Shown: positions 1 through 7,351, counted from the first letter of the stretch. The stretch is DNA of 43,948 nt from Caryophanales bacterium UBA4691 (GCA_002404865.1 DHKP01000005.1:1-43948), one strand, 5' to 3'. Translations and numbers: made by a program. The notes: generated by a model from the sequence alone, not told the origin.

Positions 1-94
1 TGGTGCTATTTACCAAAGACGGGAGGCTAACTGATCACATTGCTGCATTTTTCTTTGCTTTCTTAGACGTCAAACATGATAGAATGAAGTCGCT
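1..94 (+). other. Window edge upstream of spx; possible 3' end of an unseen gene
   Basis: Two plus-strand frames are open from the window edge. One stops at 32-34. The other stays open to a TGA at 96-98, which would overlap the spx start as ATGA. The stretch is too short to identify either. A possible -10 box (TAGAAT, 80-85) lies just before spx, so this may simply be the spx promoter region. Confidence 0.25.
80..85 (+). promoter_or_regulatory. Putative -10 box of spx, leaderless-type
   Basis: TAGAAT ends 9 nt before the spx ATG and no ribosome binding site is present. The -35 is weak (TTGCTT at 55-60 is 19 nt away). Confidence 0.4.
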
Positions 95-571
95 ATGATT
101 AAGATTTATTATTCTCCAAGTTGCAGCAGCTGTCGGAAGGTAAAGCGCTGGTTCGATGAACAAAAAATACCTTACGAAAGTAAGGATATCTTTTCTCATA
201 AACTGACCAAAGCGGATTTAAAAGAGATTATTTCGAAATGCGAGAATGGAACGGACGATATCATCTCTCCTCGCAGCAAGATCGTTTTGGAGAATCATAT
301 CAACTTTGACGAAATGAAAATCAGCGAATTGATTGATTTCGTCCTCGAGAATCCAAGCATTCTCCGACGTCCGATCATCGTGGACGACCATCGAGTCCAA
401 GTAGGCTATAATCCAGAAGAAATCGAGACTTTCATCCCGCGTGCTAGACGTATGGCTGAAGAAGCATGTAGCGCCATTAATTGCCCAAAATACGAAACTT
501 GCTCTTGCAATGCTTTGTCCACTTTAGAAAAGCTCAACAAAGCGCGTGCTGAATCGCACAAGAATCAGTGA
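95..571 (+). CDS. spx: Spx/ArsC-family RNA polymerase-binding redox regulator with Cys-rich tail
   Basis: This is a Spx-type global regulator of thiol stress, which acts by binding the RNA polymerase alpha C-terminal domain rather than DNA alone. The thioredoxin-like fold starts with the redox switch CSSC (C10, C13). Gly52 in NGTDDI matches the alpha-binding glycine of Bacillus Spx, and LRRPIIVDD around R91-R92 matches the conserved basic patch. The protein is 158 residues, against about 131 in Bacillus. The extra C-terminal part holds four cysteines (C125, C130, C136, C138), which is unusual. The start is ATG at 95 with no Shine-Dalgarno; TAGAAT at 80-85 suggests a leaderless or nearly leaderless mRNA. 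The gene converges on trmD and overlaps it by 7 nt. An ArsC-like reductase is the alternative, but the Gly52 and RRP motifs favour Spx. Confidence 0.9.
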   Translation: MIKIYYSPSCSSCRKVKRWFDEQKIPYESKDIFSHKLTKADLKEIISKCENGTDDIISPRSKIVLENHINFDEMKISELIDFVLENPSILRRPIIVDDHRVQVGYNPEEIETFIPRARRMAEEACSAINCPKYETCSCNALSTLEKLNKARAESHKNQ

Positions 572-1335
572 ATGAATTTATGGCCCTTAAGAAGGGCCTT
601 TTTTTCCCAATCAGGAGTTTCATCGCTTTCGAGTTCTTTTAGCAATTTCTTATCTTGTTTTGACAAAAGGATTTTCCCAAAAAGATCAGGACGGTATTTT
701 TTTGTAAGGCGAAGCGATTCTTTTCGCCGCCACTTTTCGATTGCTTCGTGATTTCCGCTATAGAGTATGTCAGGCACTTTATCGCCGTTAAAGTCATAAG
801 GCTCAGTATATTGAGGGTATTCTAAAAGCGACTCATTAAATGATTCATTATCTAAAGAGGCACTTGTAATTGCGCCGTCGAGAAGTCTGATCACGCTGTC
901 GCTGACGGCCATCGCCGGGATTTCGCCACCCGTTAGAATGTAATCGCCGACTGAAAGAAGCTCATCGACATAGGAATTCACGCGTTCATCAACGCCTTCA
1001 TAATGCCCACATACTAAAATCAAATGGTCGAGTTTCGCTAGCTCTCTTGCCTTTTTTTCGTCGTAAGTGGCTCCGCGTGGCGAAAATAGTATCGAGTGAG
1101 CACCTTCTTCTTTAACGGAATTAAGCGCATCGATAATCGGCTGACATTTTTCGATTAATCCCGCGCCACCCCCGATTGGAGGCGTGTCGACTCTTCCGTA
1201 TTTATCTTTGGTAAAGTCGCGAATATTGATGGCATCAACACTGACGATGCCTTTTTTGATCGCTCTAGCAATGATTGAACTATTCTTAAACCCTATAAAC
1301 ATCTCCGGGAAAAGAGTAAGAATTGAGATTCTCAT
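565..1335 (-). CDS. trmD: tRNA (guanine-N1-)-methyltransferase TrmD
   Basis: TrmD methylates G37 of tRNAs with S-adenosylmethionine, which prevents +1 frameshifting. The SPOUT fold is recognised from the start MRISILTLFPEMF, the loop PPIGGGAGL near residue 55, and the trefoil-knot segment CGHYEGVDER followed by GDYILTGGEIPA. The protein is 256 residues, typical of the family. It is the last gene of rpsP-khpA-rimM-trmD and its ATG overlaps the rimM stop by 4 nt (ATGA), implying translational coupling. Its 3' end overlaps spx and contains the spx terminator hairpin, so the last residues (around KKALLKGHK) are partly dictated by the RNA stem. Confidence 0.96.
   Translation of the reverse strand: MRISILTLFPEMFIGFKNSSIIARAIKKGIVSVDAINIRDFTKDKYGRVDTPPIGGGAGLIEKCQPIIDALNSVKEEGAHSILFSPRGATYDEKKARELAKLDHLILVCGHYEGVDERVNSYVDELLSVGDYILTGGEIPAMAVSDSVIRLLDGAITSASLDNESFNESLLEYPQYTEPYDFNGDKVPDILYSGNHEAIEKWRRKESLRLTKKYRPDLFGKILLSKQDKKLLKELESDETPDWEKKALLKGHKFIH
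582..605 (+). terminator. Rho-independent terminator of spx, inside the trmD 3' coding end
   Basis: The stem GGCCCTT/AAGGGCC with loop AAG is followed by seven T. It lies within the last codons of the convergent trmD gene, so the same bases encode the TrmD C-terminus. Confidence 0.85.
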
Positions 1336-1844
1336 GAAAGCATTCCTTCCATAAGCTTGATAATGATTTCTTTTTTCGTTAAATCAATAGCAACGATGAA
1401 CGTATCGAAAAGGAAAGGGACAAAGAAATCTTTCGCGTTTTCGCGACCGACTCTAAGATTAGGGGTGGGGGCATTAGTTTCTACGCGTTTTACTTTTCCT
1501 AGCAACCTTCCATTTTCGTCATAGACAGAGCAACCTTCTAATTCTCCATTTCGGTAATACCCCTTTGGGAGAATCGCTTCTTCTTTTTCCATCATGATCA
1601 GGTCATGAATGTGCTTTTCGGCCTCTTCGATAGAAGATATTTCATTAAATGCGACAAAATAAAATTGCCCCGCGTCACGAAAGCTTTTCACTACCACAGG
1701 CAACTCTTCGCCTTTTCTCGAGACAAGCGTCATTTTTGTTCCTTTTTTGAAACGGAGCGCGGCAAAATCGGTTTCGGAATAGACGCGCATCTCCCCGTTT
1801 AGGCCAAAAGTGCGTTGAATGGAACCAAGCTCAATGCGACTCAT
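1332..1844 (-). CDS. rimM: Ribosome maturation factor RimM
   Basis: RimM is a 16S processing factor that binds S19 in the 30S head during assembly. The N-terminal RimM barrel shows RTFGLNGEMRVYSETDF (about residues 10-26). A PRC-barrel-like C-terminal half carries GCSVYDENGRLLGKV and the conserved NAPTPNLRV region. The length of 170 residues is normal. It lies between khpA and trmD. No clear Shine-Dalgarno is visible in the 18-nt gap after khpA, which is odd for an internal operon gene. Confidence 0.93.
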   Translation of the reverse strand: MSRIELGSIQRTFGLNGEMRVYSETDFAALRFKKGTKMTLVSRKGEELPVVVKSFRDAGQFYFVAFNEISSIEEAEKHIHDLIMMEKEEAILPKGYYRNGELEGCSVYDENGRLLGKVKRVETNAPTPNLRVGRENAKDFFVPFLFDTFIVAIDLTKKEIIIKLMEGMLS

Positions 1845-1862
1845 AAAGAAAGGACGCCGAGA

Positions 1863-2150
1863 TTACTCAGCGTCACTATCCTCCTGCTTCTCTTCGTTGA
1901 AGCTTTCAAATTTTAAATGGATGCGGGTGTTGCTATTATCCGCTTTAGACGCTATGCCAATGGCTTCGCGAAGCGCATTGGCGACGGCACCGCGCTTTCC
2001 GATTAAACGTGCGGTATCATCGTCTTCGGCCACGATAAGAACGGTCACGTCATGCTCATTCCCGCCTGGGAGCTCACGAATCATGATGGATTCTTTTTTC
2101 TCTACAAGCGGATCGATGAGGCCGTGAATTACCTTCTCGTAGTCGATCAT
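1863..2150 (-). CDS. khpA: KH-domain RNA-binding protein KhpA (YlqC)
   Basis: This small KH-domain protein is known in Firmicutes to pair with KhpB and affect cell division and RNA metabolism. The GxxG RNA-binding loop is seen as IGKRGAVANALREA (about residues 50-63), preceded by VTVLIVAEDDDTARL. At 95 residues it is slightly longer than the usual 75-80, with an acidic tail rich in E, Q and D. It starts 2 nt after the rpsP stop, with AAGAGG inside the rpsP end as ribosome binding site. The position between rpsP and rimM is the usual one. Confidence 0.92.
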   Translation of the reverse strand: MIDYEKVIHGLIDPLVEKKESIMIRELPGGNEHDVTVLIVAEDDDTARLIGKRGAVANALREAIGIASKADNSNTRIHLKFESFNEEKQEDSDAE

Positions 2151-2152
2151 TG

Positions 2153-2443
2153 TTATTTGGCCTCTTTCTTGTCGCTGGCCTTTTTGGATTCAGCGTACTT
2201 GCTCATGATTCCTTTTTTGGAGAACATGGCACGGATGGAATCGCTTGGGGCAGCACCGTTATTGAGCCACTTTAAAGCAAGCTCTTCATTGATGTCGGCT
2301 TTTTCAATGCCGAGCTTTGGATCGTAAGTCCCGATTTGTTCGATATAGCGGCCATCTCTTGGCATACGGCTATCGGCAGCGACAATACGGTAGAATGGAT
2401 CTTTGTGACGCCCGATTCTGGTTAATCTAATTTTGACTGACAT
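2153..2443 (-). CDS. rpsP: 30S ribosomal protein S16
   Basis: S16 is a primary binding protein of the 30S 5' domain. The signature MSVKIRLTRIGRHKDPFYRIV at the N-terminus and DGRYIEQIGTYDP (about residues 31-43) are diagnostic. The length is 96 residues, and the C-terminus is lysine- and alanine-rich. It is first in its operon, with AGGAG before the ATG and a consensus promoter just upstream. Confidence 0.97.
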   Translation of the reverse strand: MSVKIRLTRIGRHKDPFYRIVAADSRMPRDGRYIEQIGTYDPKLGIEKADINEELALKWLNNGAAPSDSIRAMFSKKGIMSKYAESKKASDKKEAK

Positions 2444-2470
2444 AATGTAATATCTCCTAAAACAAGTAGG

Positions 2471-2499
2471 AATATACGCTTGCTATTTCATCCTGTCAA
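2471..2499 (-). promoter_or_regulatory. Sigma-A promoter of the rpsP operon
   Basis: On the minus strand TTGACA (2499-2494) is followed after exactly 17 nt by TATATT (2476-2471). The transcript would begin about 20 nt before the rpsP start. A short inverted repeat (TCCTA/TAGGA) spans the predicted start site and the Shine-Dalgarno. Confidence 0.85.
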
Positions 2500-2586
2500 G
2501 TAAAAACGCTTGACATCATTTTAAGTGAAATATGACCCTATAATTAAAGGTTTCTTCTATAATGATGAGGAAGGATTGATTGATTT

Positions 2587-3330
2587 ATGAAAAACAAAAA
2601 GTTTAATGCGTATTTAGAGCAACCATATTTAGGGATCGCTCATCGAGGCTTACACAACGAAGAATACACAGAAAACGGCCTAAAAGCGTTCAAGCACGCG
2701 ATGGATTATAATCTCGCTTTTGAACTCGATATTCATCTTACTAAAGACGGTGAATTAGTCGTTTGTCACGATAGCGAGCTTGCTCGTACGACCGGTAAAG
2801 AAGGGATTATTGAAGAATTGACCCTAAAAGAGATTAAGGAGAATTACGCCTTATTAGATGGAGGGGAGATCCCTACCTTCCAAGAAGTGCTTGACCTCAA
2901 TCAAGAAAAAGAAGTCATCGTCGTTGAATTAAAAGTGTATCAAAAGAACTGGTATCGTTTAGCGAAAGCGGCAAAGAAAATCCTTCGCCAAATCGTGGAT
3001 ACGAAAAAAATCGTCCTCATTTCTTTCGACCCACGCGCCCTTTTCTTTATGGGTCATCGCTTCCGAAGGCAATTGCTGATTTGCAAAGATCACGCCTGGA
3101 CGTGGAAACTCCGTCATTTGTTCGATTCCGTCGATATCGATCGTCTTTTAGTGAAAGAGAAGAAAGTCCAAAAATACCGGAAACACGGGAATATCGTTAA
3201 TGTTTGGACCATTACAAACGAAGAAGAGCTAAAAGAAGTTTCCCCTTACGCGGATATGATTACTTTTCAAGATTTCAGCTTAAATTCCGTTATCGAAGAT
3301 AGAAAAGAATATCTAAAGAATCGCAAATAA
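2587..3330 (+). CDS. Glycerophosphodiester phosphodiesterase (GDPD/UgpQ type)
   Basis: This enzyme hydrolyses glycerophosphodiesters to glycerol-3-phosphate and an alcohol. The family metal and catalytic residues are visible: IAHRG (H19, R20), ELD (E46, D48) and VCHD (H61), followed by LARTTG and a TIM-barrel pattern with VVELKV. The 247 residues lack a signal peptide or membrane helices, so it should be cytoplasmic. AGGAAGG lies 11 nt before the ATG, and TATAAT boxes at 2539-2544 and 2558-2563 could serve as the -10. It interrupts the usual trmD-rplS neighbourhood and is probably a lineage insertion. Confidence 0.93.
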   Translation: MKNKKFNAYLEQPYLGIAHRGLHNEEYTENGLKAFKHAMDYNLAFELDIHLTKDGELVVCHDSELARTTGKEGIIEELTLKEIKENYALLDGGEIPTFQEVLDLNQEKEVIVVELKVYQKNWYRLAKAAKKILRQIVDTKKIVLISFDPRALFFMGHRFRRQLLICKDHAWTWKLRHLFDSVDIDRLLVKEKKVQKYRKHGNIVNVWTITNEEELKEVSPYADMITFQDFSLNSVIEDRKEYLKNRK

Positions 3331-3504
3331 CCTTTCCTTAACCCCATTTTTTGAATTATCACTGCAAAAACCACATGGTTTCTTCTATTTTAGGAATGCT
3401 TTTCCTTCTTATCTGACTTGAATTTTGTTATGCACACGCGATTGCTTCAAAGAACTTTTCTTCAGACTAAGGTTCACGTTTTCTTCTATTTTTCGCTTTT
3501 TTCC
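3331..3504 (+). other. Intergenic region between the GDPD gene and the rplS promoter
   Basis: No gene is seen. A small hairpin AAACC/GGTTT at 3368-3381 followed by a pyrimidine-rich stretch may end the GDPD transcript weakly. The 10-mer TTTCTTCTAT recurs at 2551, 3379 and 3480; no function can be assigned to it. Confidence 0.4.
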
Positions 3505-3533
3505 TTGTCAATAGACAAGAGAATGACTATTAT
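3505..3533 (+). promoter_or_regulatory. Sigma-A promoter of rplS
   Basis: TTGTCA (3505-3510) and TATTAT (3528-3533) are 17 nt apart. The segment TATTATCTTCCTTGCG from the -10 onwards is almost identical to that of the tRNA-Ala promoter at 26384. Confidence 0.8.
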
Positions 3534-3540
3534 CTTCCTT

Positions 3541-3621
3541 GCGTGAAAACGCTACGCGGGCTCCGCTACTGAGTCACACAGCATGAACCCGAAGAGAACA
3601 TATTGCTAGGAGGTAACGAAA
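3541..3621 (+). promoter_or_regulatory. Structured 5' leader of rplS, candidate L19 leader
   Basis: The predicted transcript opens with hairpin GCGT-GAAA-ACGC (3541-3552), followed by GCGG-GCT-CCGC and the ribosome binding site AGGAGG before the rplS ATG. Autoregulatory L19 leader RNAs are known in Firmicutes. That this is one is inferred from position and structure only. Confidence 0.45.
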
Positions 3622-3993
3622 ATGAATAATCAATTAGTTGAACAAGTTACTGCCCGTCAGATTCGGAAGGATATTCCAGATTTCTCGTCCGGCGACACCG
3701 TCAAGGTTTATGTCCGTATCATCGAGAACAAGAAAGAGCGTATCCAGGTTTACGAAGGCGTCGTCATTCAACGTCGTGGCCATGGGGTGAGCGAAACATT
3801 CACTGTCCGCAAAATCTCTAGTGGAGTCGGTGTTGAACGTGTCTTCCCTATTAACACCCCATCCATCCAAAAGGTGGAAGTCGTGAAGAAGGGTAAAGTC
3901 CGCCGCGCTCGTATCCACTATATGCGTGGTCTTTCTGGAAAAGCCGCCCGTATCAAAGAAGCGGACGATAGTGCGAAAAAAGCAGTCAAATAA
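3622..3993 (+). CDS. rplS: 50S ribosomal protein L19
   Basis: L19 lies at the 30S-50S interface of the ribosome. Family motifs include RKDIPDFSSGDTVKVYVRI (about residues 15-33), the segment RIQVYEGVVIQRRG, and SSGVGVERVFPINTPSI with KVRRARIHYMRGLSGKAARI near the end. The 123 residues are slightly longer than average because of an acidic and lysine-rich tail. A strong AGGAGG precedes the ATG. In Bacillus rplS follows trmD on the same strand; here it sits on the opposite strand behind a GDPD gene. It has its own promoter, leader and terminator. Confidence 0.97.
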   Translation: MNNQLVEQVTARQIRKDIPDFSSGDTVKVYVRIIENKKERIQVYEGVVIQRRGHGVSETFTVRKISSGVGVERVFPINTPSIQKVEVVKKGKVRRARIHYMRGLSGKAARIKEADDSAKKAVK

Positions 3994-4010
3994 CAATATT
4001 GGAGTGACAG

Positions 4011-4047
4011 TGGCTAGCGGAAACGCTGGCCATTTCTTTTTCTTTTT
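4011..4047 (+). terminator. Terminator after rplS
   Basis: TGGCTAGCG and CGCTGGCCA form a stem with a GAAA tetraloop and one T-G wobble. A T-rich tail follows. Confidence 0.85.
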
Positions 4048-4058
4048 TGCGATAGGCG

Positions 4059-4064
4059 TATAAT
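4059..4064 (+). promoter_or_regulatory. -10 box of lepB, leaderless-type
   Basis: TATAAT ends 7 nt before the GTG at 4072, and there is no Shine-Dalgarno. The expected transcription start coincides with the start codon. Confidence 0.5.
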
Positions 4065-4071
4065 TCGCTTT

Positions 4072-4956
4072 GTGGAAAAACGCATGGATGAGAAAAGAAG
4101 AATGAAAGGCAAAAAATCCTATAAGAAAATCTTCTTAAGAATCGTTGATGTTTTTCTTATGGGGCTTCTTATCGCCACTTTATCCACTAGTGGCCAAATC
4201 GTTTACGAATATAATCGTTACCGTTCCTTTTTTGTGAGCGGCGATAGCATGTACCCATTTTTGAATTTTGGTGCGACGAGAATCGATAAGAAAACAGGCA
4301 TCTTAGAAGATAGTAGCCTTCATGATGGCGATTGGGGCGATTACGATAATCCCGCTTATACGTACACTTGCGATTATGGCTTATTAGATGATAAGGAAGG
4401 CTTTTTGGAGCGGATTCACCGCTTCGATATTGTCGTGAGCTATTTCGATAGCGATTATTCTTTGTCTAATGGGGCTTTAAAAGATGATTTATCGCACGCC
4501 GCAAAAATAAAACGGATTTACGGTTTCCCTGGCGAAAGCCTCTATTTTGATGAGAATGGAGCTTTCTTTTTAAAGGAAAAAGGGGCAAGCGATTTCCAAG
4601 AAATTCCCCAAGATCCCTGCATTGTTCAAGATGGGCATCTTCCTGAAACCAATGAAGGCGGGCCTTATGCGAAAAAAGAGAACCCCGTCACGTTAAAAGA
4701 AGATGAATATTTTGTCGTTGGCGACAATCGTCGCGCTGGGAAAAGCAAAGACTCGCGAAGCGAAGGCCCTTTGGGGCACATGCATTATGAGGACTCATCT
4801 TATCCAAGTGGCTCTTTTTATATCCGCGGCAAAATTGTCGCGATTACCGGAATGGCTTCTTTAGAAGTAAAATATAATGAGGAAGGAAGGAAAACGATCG
4901 AACATCATCTTATTTATTCATCGCTTCGCTTCCCTTGGGCAATCAAAGAATTATGA
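4072..4956 (+). CDS. lepB: Signal peptidase I
   Basis: This membrane serine protease removes signal peptides from exported proteins. A basic N-terminus leads into one transmembrane helix (about residues 20-45). Box B is SGDSMYP with the catalytic Ser59. The general-base lysine lies in KIKRIYGFPGES (K147). Box E is GDNRR...SKDSRSEGPLG. Between boxes B and D is an unusually long acidic insert of about 75 residues (DSSLHDGDWGDYDNPAYTYT and onwards). The length of 294 compares with about 180 for SipS. The start GTG at 4072 lies 8 nt after TATAAT; an in-frame ATG at 4084 is the alternative, and neither has a ribosome binding site. The stop overlaps the rbgA ATG. Confidence 0.92.
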   Translation: MEKRMDEKRRMKGKKSYKKIFLRIVDVFLMGLLIATLSTSGQIVYEYNRYRSFFVSGDSMYPFLNFGATRIDKKTGILEDSSLHDGDWGDYDNPAYTYTCDYGLLDDKEGFLERIHRFDIVVSYFDSDYSLSNGALKDDLSHAAKIKRIYGFPGESLYFDENGAFFLKEKGASDFQEIPQDPCIVQDGHLPETNEGGPYAKKENPVTLKEDEYFVVGDNRRAGKSKDSRSEGPLGHMHYEDSSYPSGSFYIRGKIVAITGMASLEVKYNEEGRKTIEHHLIYSSLRFPWAIKEL

Positions 4957-5822
4957 ACGAACAGCAAAAAGGCATTCACTATTTCCCAGGCCATATGAAA
5001 AAGGCCCTTCTTTCTTTATCGAGATATATTTCCACAGTTGATTTAGTGATTGAAGTCGTTGATTCGCGTGCCCCTTTTTCTAGCCGCAACCCTTTACTAA
5101 CAAAAGAGACCGGCAATAAAGCGCACCTTTTATTTTTAACTAAGCTTGATCGCGCTGATCCATCTCTAACGGCGGCTTGGATTTCTTACTATGAAAAAGA
5201 GGGCCTTAAAGCCATCGCCAGTAACTTGAAGAAAGAAAAAGCATTGCCTTTAATCGCAAAAGAAAGCGAATCGTTATTAAAAAGCAAACGCGAAAAAGAA
5301 CGCAAACTCGGGATGAAAGAGCAGCCGATTCGTCTTCTTGTCACCGGTGTTCCCAATGTTGGGAAAAGCACATTGATTAATAATTTGGCAGGGAAAAGCA
5401 TCGCGATTGCGGGCAATCGCCCTGGAGTGACTCGCGCAGAGCAATGGATCAAACTGTCTAGTGGTTTTGTTTTGCTAGATACGCCTGGCATTTTGCCGAT
5501 GAATTACGGAAACCGCGATGAAGCGGTGCGTCTTGCCTTGACGGGGTCGATAAAAGAAGAAGTGCTGCCTCTTGATTATTTAGCAGGCGCTTTGCTTGAT
5601 TATTTACGTCAATATTACCCGCAAATCCTCGCCATGCGTTACGATATTCCTTCTTTGAAAGAACTAACGAATGATGAAGCTCTATTACAAATCGGCAAGA
5701 AAAGAGGATACTTGCTTATAGGTGCAACGGTCGATACAAGCAAAGCTGCATCCTTGCTCATCAAAGAATTCCGAGATGGAGAATTAGGCAGAGTCACCTT
5801 GGAGGTTCCAAGTGCTAACTAA
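4953..5822 (+). CDS. rbgA: Ribosome biogenesis GTPase RbgA (YlqF)
   Basis: RbgA is a circularly permuted GTPase needed for late 50S assembly in Gram-positives. The motif order is G4 (TKLD, about residue 63), then G1 (GVPNVGKST), then G2/G3 (PGVTR and DTPGILP), which is the permuted order. The N-terminal HYFPGHMKKAL is typical. I place the start at ATG 4953, which overlaps the lepB stop as ATGA; a TTG at 4935 is less likely. Its position between lepB and rnhB matches many Firmicutes. It overlaps rnhB by 11 nt. Confidence 0.95.
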   Translation: MNEQQKGIHYFPGHMKKALLSLSRYISTVDLVIEVVDSRAPFSSRNPLLTKETGNKAHLLFLTKLDRADPSLTAAWISYYEKEGLKAIASNLKKEKALPLIAKESESLLKSKREKERKLGMKEQPIRLLVTGVPNVGKSTLINNLAGKSIAIAGNRPGVTRAEQWIKLSSGFVLLDTPGILPMNYGNRDEAVRLALTGSIKEEVLPLDYLAGALLDYLRQYYPQILAMRYDIPSLKELTNDEALLQIGKKRGYLLIGATVDTSKAASLLIKEFRDGELGRVTLEVPSAN

Positions 5823-6429
5823 GGAAAAAGAATTTTATAGTGAATCGGTTCATCTTATCGTCGGGGTTGATGAAGCCGGTAGAGGCCCTTTGGCAGGTCC
5901 AGTTTACGCAGCCGCGGTCTTATTCCCCCCTTCTTTTTCAAATGAAGAAATTAACGATTCAAAAAAATTAAGCGAGAAGAAACGTGAAGAGCTTTTCTCG
6001 CTCATCACCGAAAACGCTTTAGGGTATGGAATTGCCTCGATGAGTGCGGAGGAGATTGATGAATTTAATATTTATGAAGCGACAAAACGCTGCATGAAAA
6101 AAGCAATTTCTATGATTAAAGTTCCTTACGATTTAATAATCACCGATGCGATGAAATTAGCTTTGCCAACCAAAGTCATCGCCATGGTAAAAGGGGACGC
6201 CCAGTGTCTTAATGTTGCATCCGCTTCAATCCTAGCGAAGGTTTCTAGAGACCGTTATATGGAAGAACTCGACAAAAAATACCCTCAATACGGTTTTGCT
6301 AAACACAAAGGGTATGGGACTATTTTTCACTTAGAGGCCATCAAAAAATACGGTCCGATCGAAGGAATCCACCGTAAATCCTTTGCCCCGATCGCTAACT
6401 ACTATAAAGAACAGCTAAAACTTTTTTAA
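5812..6429 (+). CDS. rnhB: Ribonuclease HII
   Basis: RNase HII cleaves RNA-DNA hybrids and removes misincorporated ribonucleotides. The catalytic acidic residues are visible in GVDEAGRGPLAGPV (D20, E21), in IITDAM and near DAQCLNVASASILAKVSRD. The conserved HKGYGT motif follows at about residue 163. The length of 205 residues is normal. It starts with GTG at 5812, with GGAGG 6 nt upstream, inside the rbgA 3' end. Synteny rbgA-rnhB-dprA-topA is Bacillus-like. Confidence 0.95.
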   Translation: MLTKEKEFYSESVHLIVGVDEAGRGPLAGPVYAAAVLFPPSFSNEEINDSKKLSEKKREELFSLITENALGYGIASMSAEEIDEFNIYEATKRCMKKAISMIKVPYDLIITDAMKLALPTKVIAMVKGDAQCLNVASASILAKVSRDRYMEELDKKYPQYGFAKHKGYGTIFHLEAIKKYGPIEGIHRKSFAPIANYYKEQLKLF

Positions 6430-6440
6430 TTTTTTGGTAA

Positions 6441-6481
6441 AAATAGCCCTTTTTTGCCTACTAATAGGTGGAGGGCTATTT
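6441..6481 (+). promoter_or_regulatory. Hairpin sequestering the dprA ribosome binding site
   Basis: AAATAGCCC (6441-6449) is perfectly complementary to GGGCTATTT (6473-6481), which ends at the dprA ATG. Inside, CCTA (6457-6460) pairs with TAGG (6465-6468). The Shine-Dalgarno GGTGGAGG (6467-6474) is partly within the stems. It looks like a translation-control element. Confidence 0.6.
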
Positions 6482-7279
6482 ATGAATGGCAAAGAAATTT
6501 TAGTTTATTTATCGCATCTATATGAGGGAGATGCTGAAAAAATGCTTGATCACATTAGGGCGAAAAAGCCAGTGAATCCCCGCGAAGTTGAAGCATTTGC
6601 CGCTTCGGTGACTACGCCATACATCACTTTGTTTGACGATATTTACCCAGAGGATTGGAAACAATTATTTTTGCCTCCTTTAGTTTGCTATTACGAAGGC
6701 GACGTCTCTTTATTAAAAGATTTAAAGCGATCCGTGACGTATGTAGGGAGCAGGGACGCAAGTCGCGATGGCTTAGCTTTAGCGCGGCAATTCGGCCAAG
6801 AGCTTGCGAAAAATGACGTTATGGTCATTAGTGGTTTAGCGCGTGGGATCGATCATGAGGCCATGGCTGGGGCGATGGAAGAAAAAGGAAAAGTAATTGG
6901 GATTTCTGGAGCAGGCATCGATATTGATTACCCTAGTATCAGCAAAGACATCTACGAATACACGAGAACGCATGGATTATTGCTAAGCGAATATCCAAAA
7001 GGCGTATCTCCCGCCAAAAATCATTTCCCCCTTCGGAATCGGCTATTAGCCGCGACTGGCAAAGTGACGATTGTCGGCGAAGCAGAATTAAGAAGCGGCT
7101 CGCTCATTACGGCGAGCTACGCCATAAATCTTGGAAAAGACGTTGGGTGTTTGCCTTCTTTAGCCTCAAAAGGAAGCGGTACGAATGCTTTAATCAAAGA
7201 CGGGGCGTTTTTGATTGATGAAGTGAGTGACGTTTTAAGTTTAATTGGGTTAAAAGAAAAAAATAATTCCACCCTATAA
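6482..7279 (+). CDS. dprA: DNA-processing protein DprA (Smf)
   Basis: DprA loads RecA on incoming single-stranded DNA during natural transformation; homologues also occur in non-competent bacteria. The Rossmann-like DprA domain shows VTYVGSRDASRDGLALA, VISGLARGIDHEAMAGA, GISGAGIDIDYP, SEYPKGVSPAKNHFPLRNRL and the GSLITASYA motif, from about residue 80 to 235. The length is 265 residues from ATG 6482, chosen because GGTGGAGGG precedes it; a TTG at 6434 would add a doubtful peptide. The ribosome binding site is buried in a hairpin. The gene follows rnhB by about 50 nt and precedes topA, the usual order. Confidence 0.94.
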   Translation: MNGKEILVYLSHLYEGDAEKMLDHIRAKKPVNPREVEAFAASVTTPYITLFDDIYPEDWKQLFLPPLVCYYEGDVSLLKDLKRSVTYVGSRDASRDGLALARQFGQELAKNDVMVISGLARGIDHEAMAGAMEEKGKVIGISGAGIDIDYPSISKDIYEYTRTHGLLLSEYPKGVSPAKNHFPLRNRLLAATGKVTIVGEAELRSGSLITASYAINLGKDVGCLPSLASKGSGTNALIKDGAFLIDEVSDVLSLIGLKEKNNSTL

Positions 7280-7322
7280 ATAATAAGGTTATTTATATGG
7301 AAAAACGGGAAGATAGCTTCTA

Positions 7323-7351
7323 TTGACAACGTCTCTCATTGTCACTAATCT
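7323..7351 (+). promoter_or_regulatory. Sigma-A promoter of topA
   Basis: TTGACA (7323-7328) and TAATCT (7346-7351) are 17 nt apart, followed by AAGGAG and the topA ATG at 7376. An all-A/T hairpin (7276-7296) overlaps the dprA stop upstream and is too weak to call a terminator. Confidence 0.75.

Noticed and set aside
2551..3489. TTTCTTCTAT occurring three times around the GDPD gene
   Set aside because: A pyrimidine-rich 10-mer in A/T-rich spacers is likely by chance; no consistent position relative to promoters.
6434..6481. Upstream TTG start for dprA
   Set aside because: It would translate through the hairpin and add a non-conserved hydrophobic peptide; ATG 6482 has a good Shine-Dalgarno.
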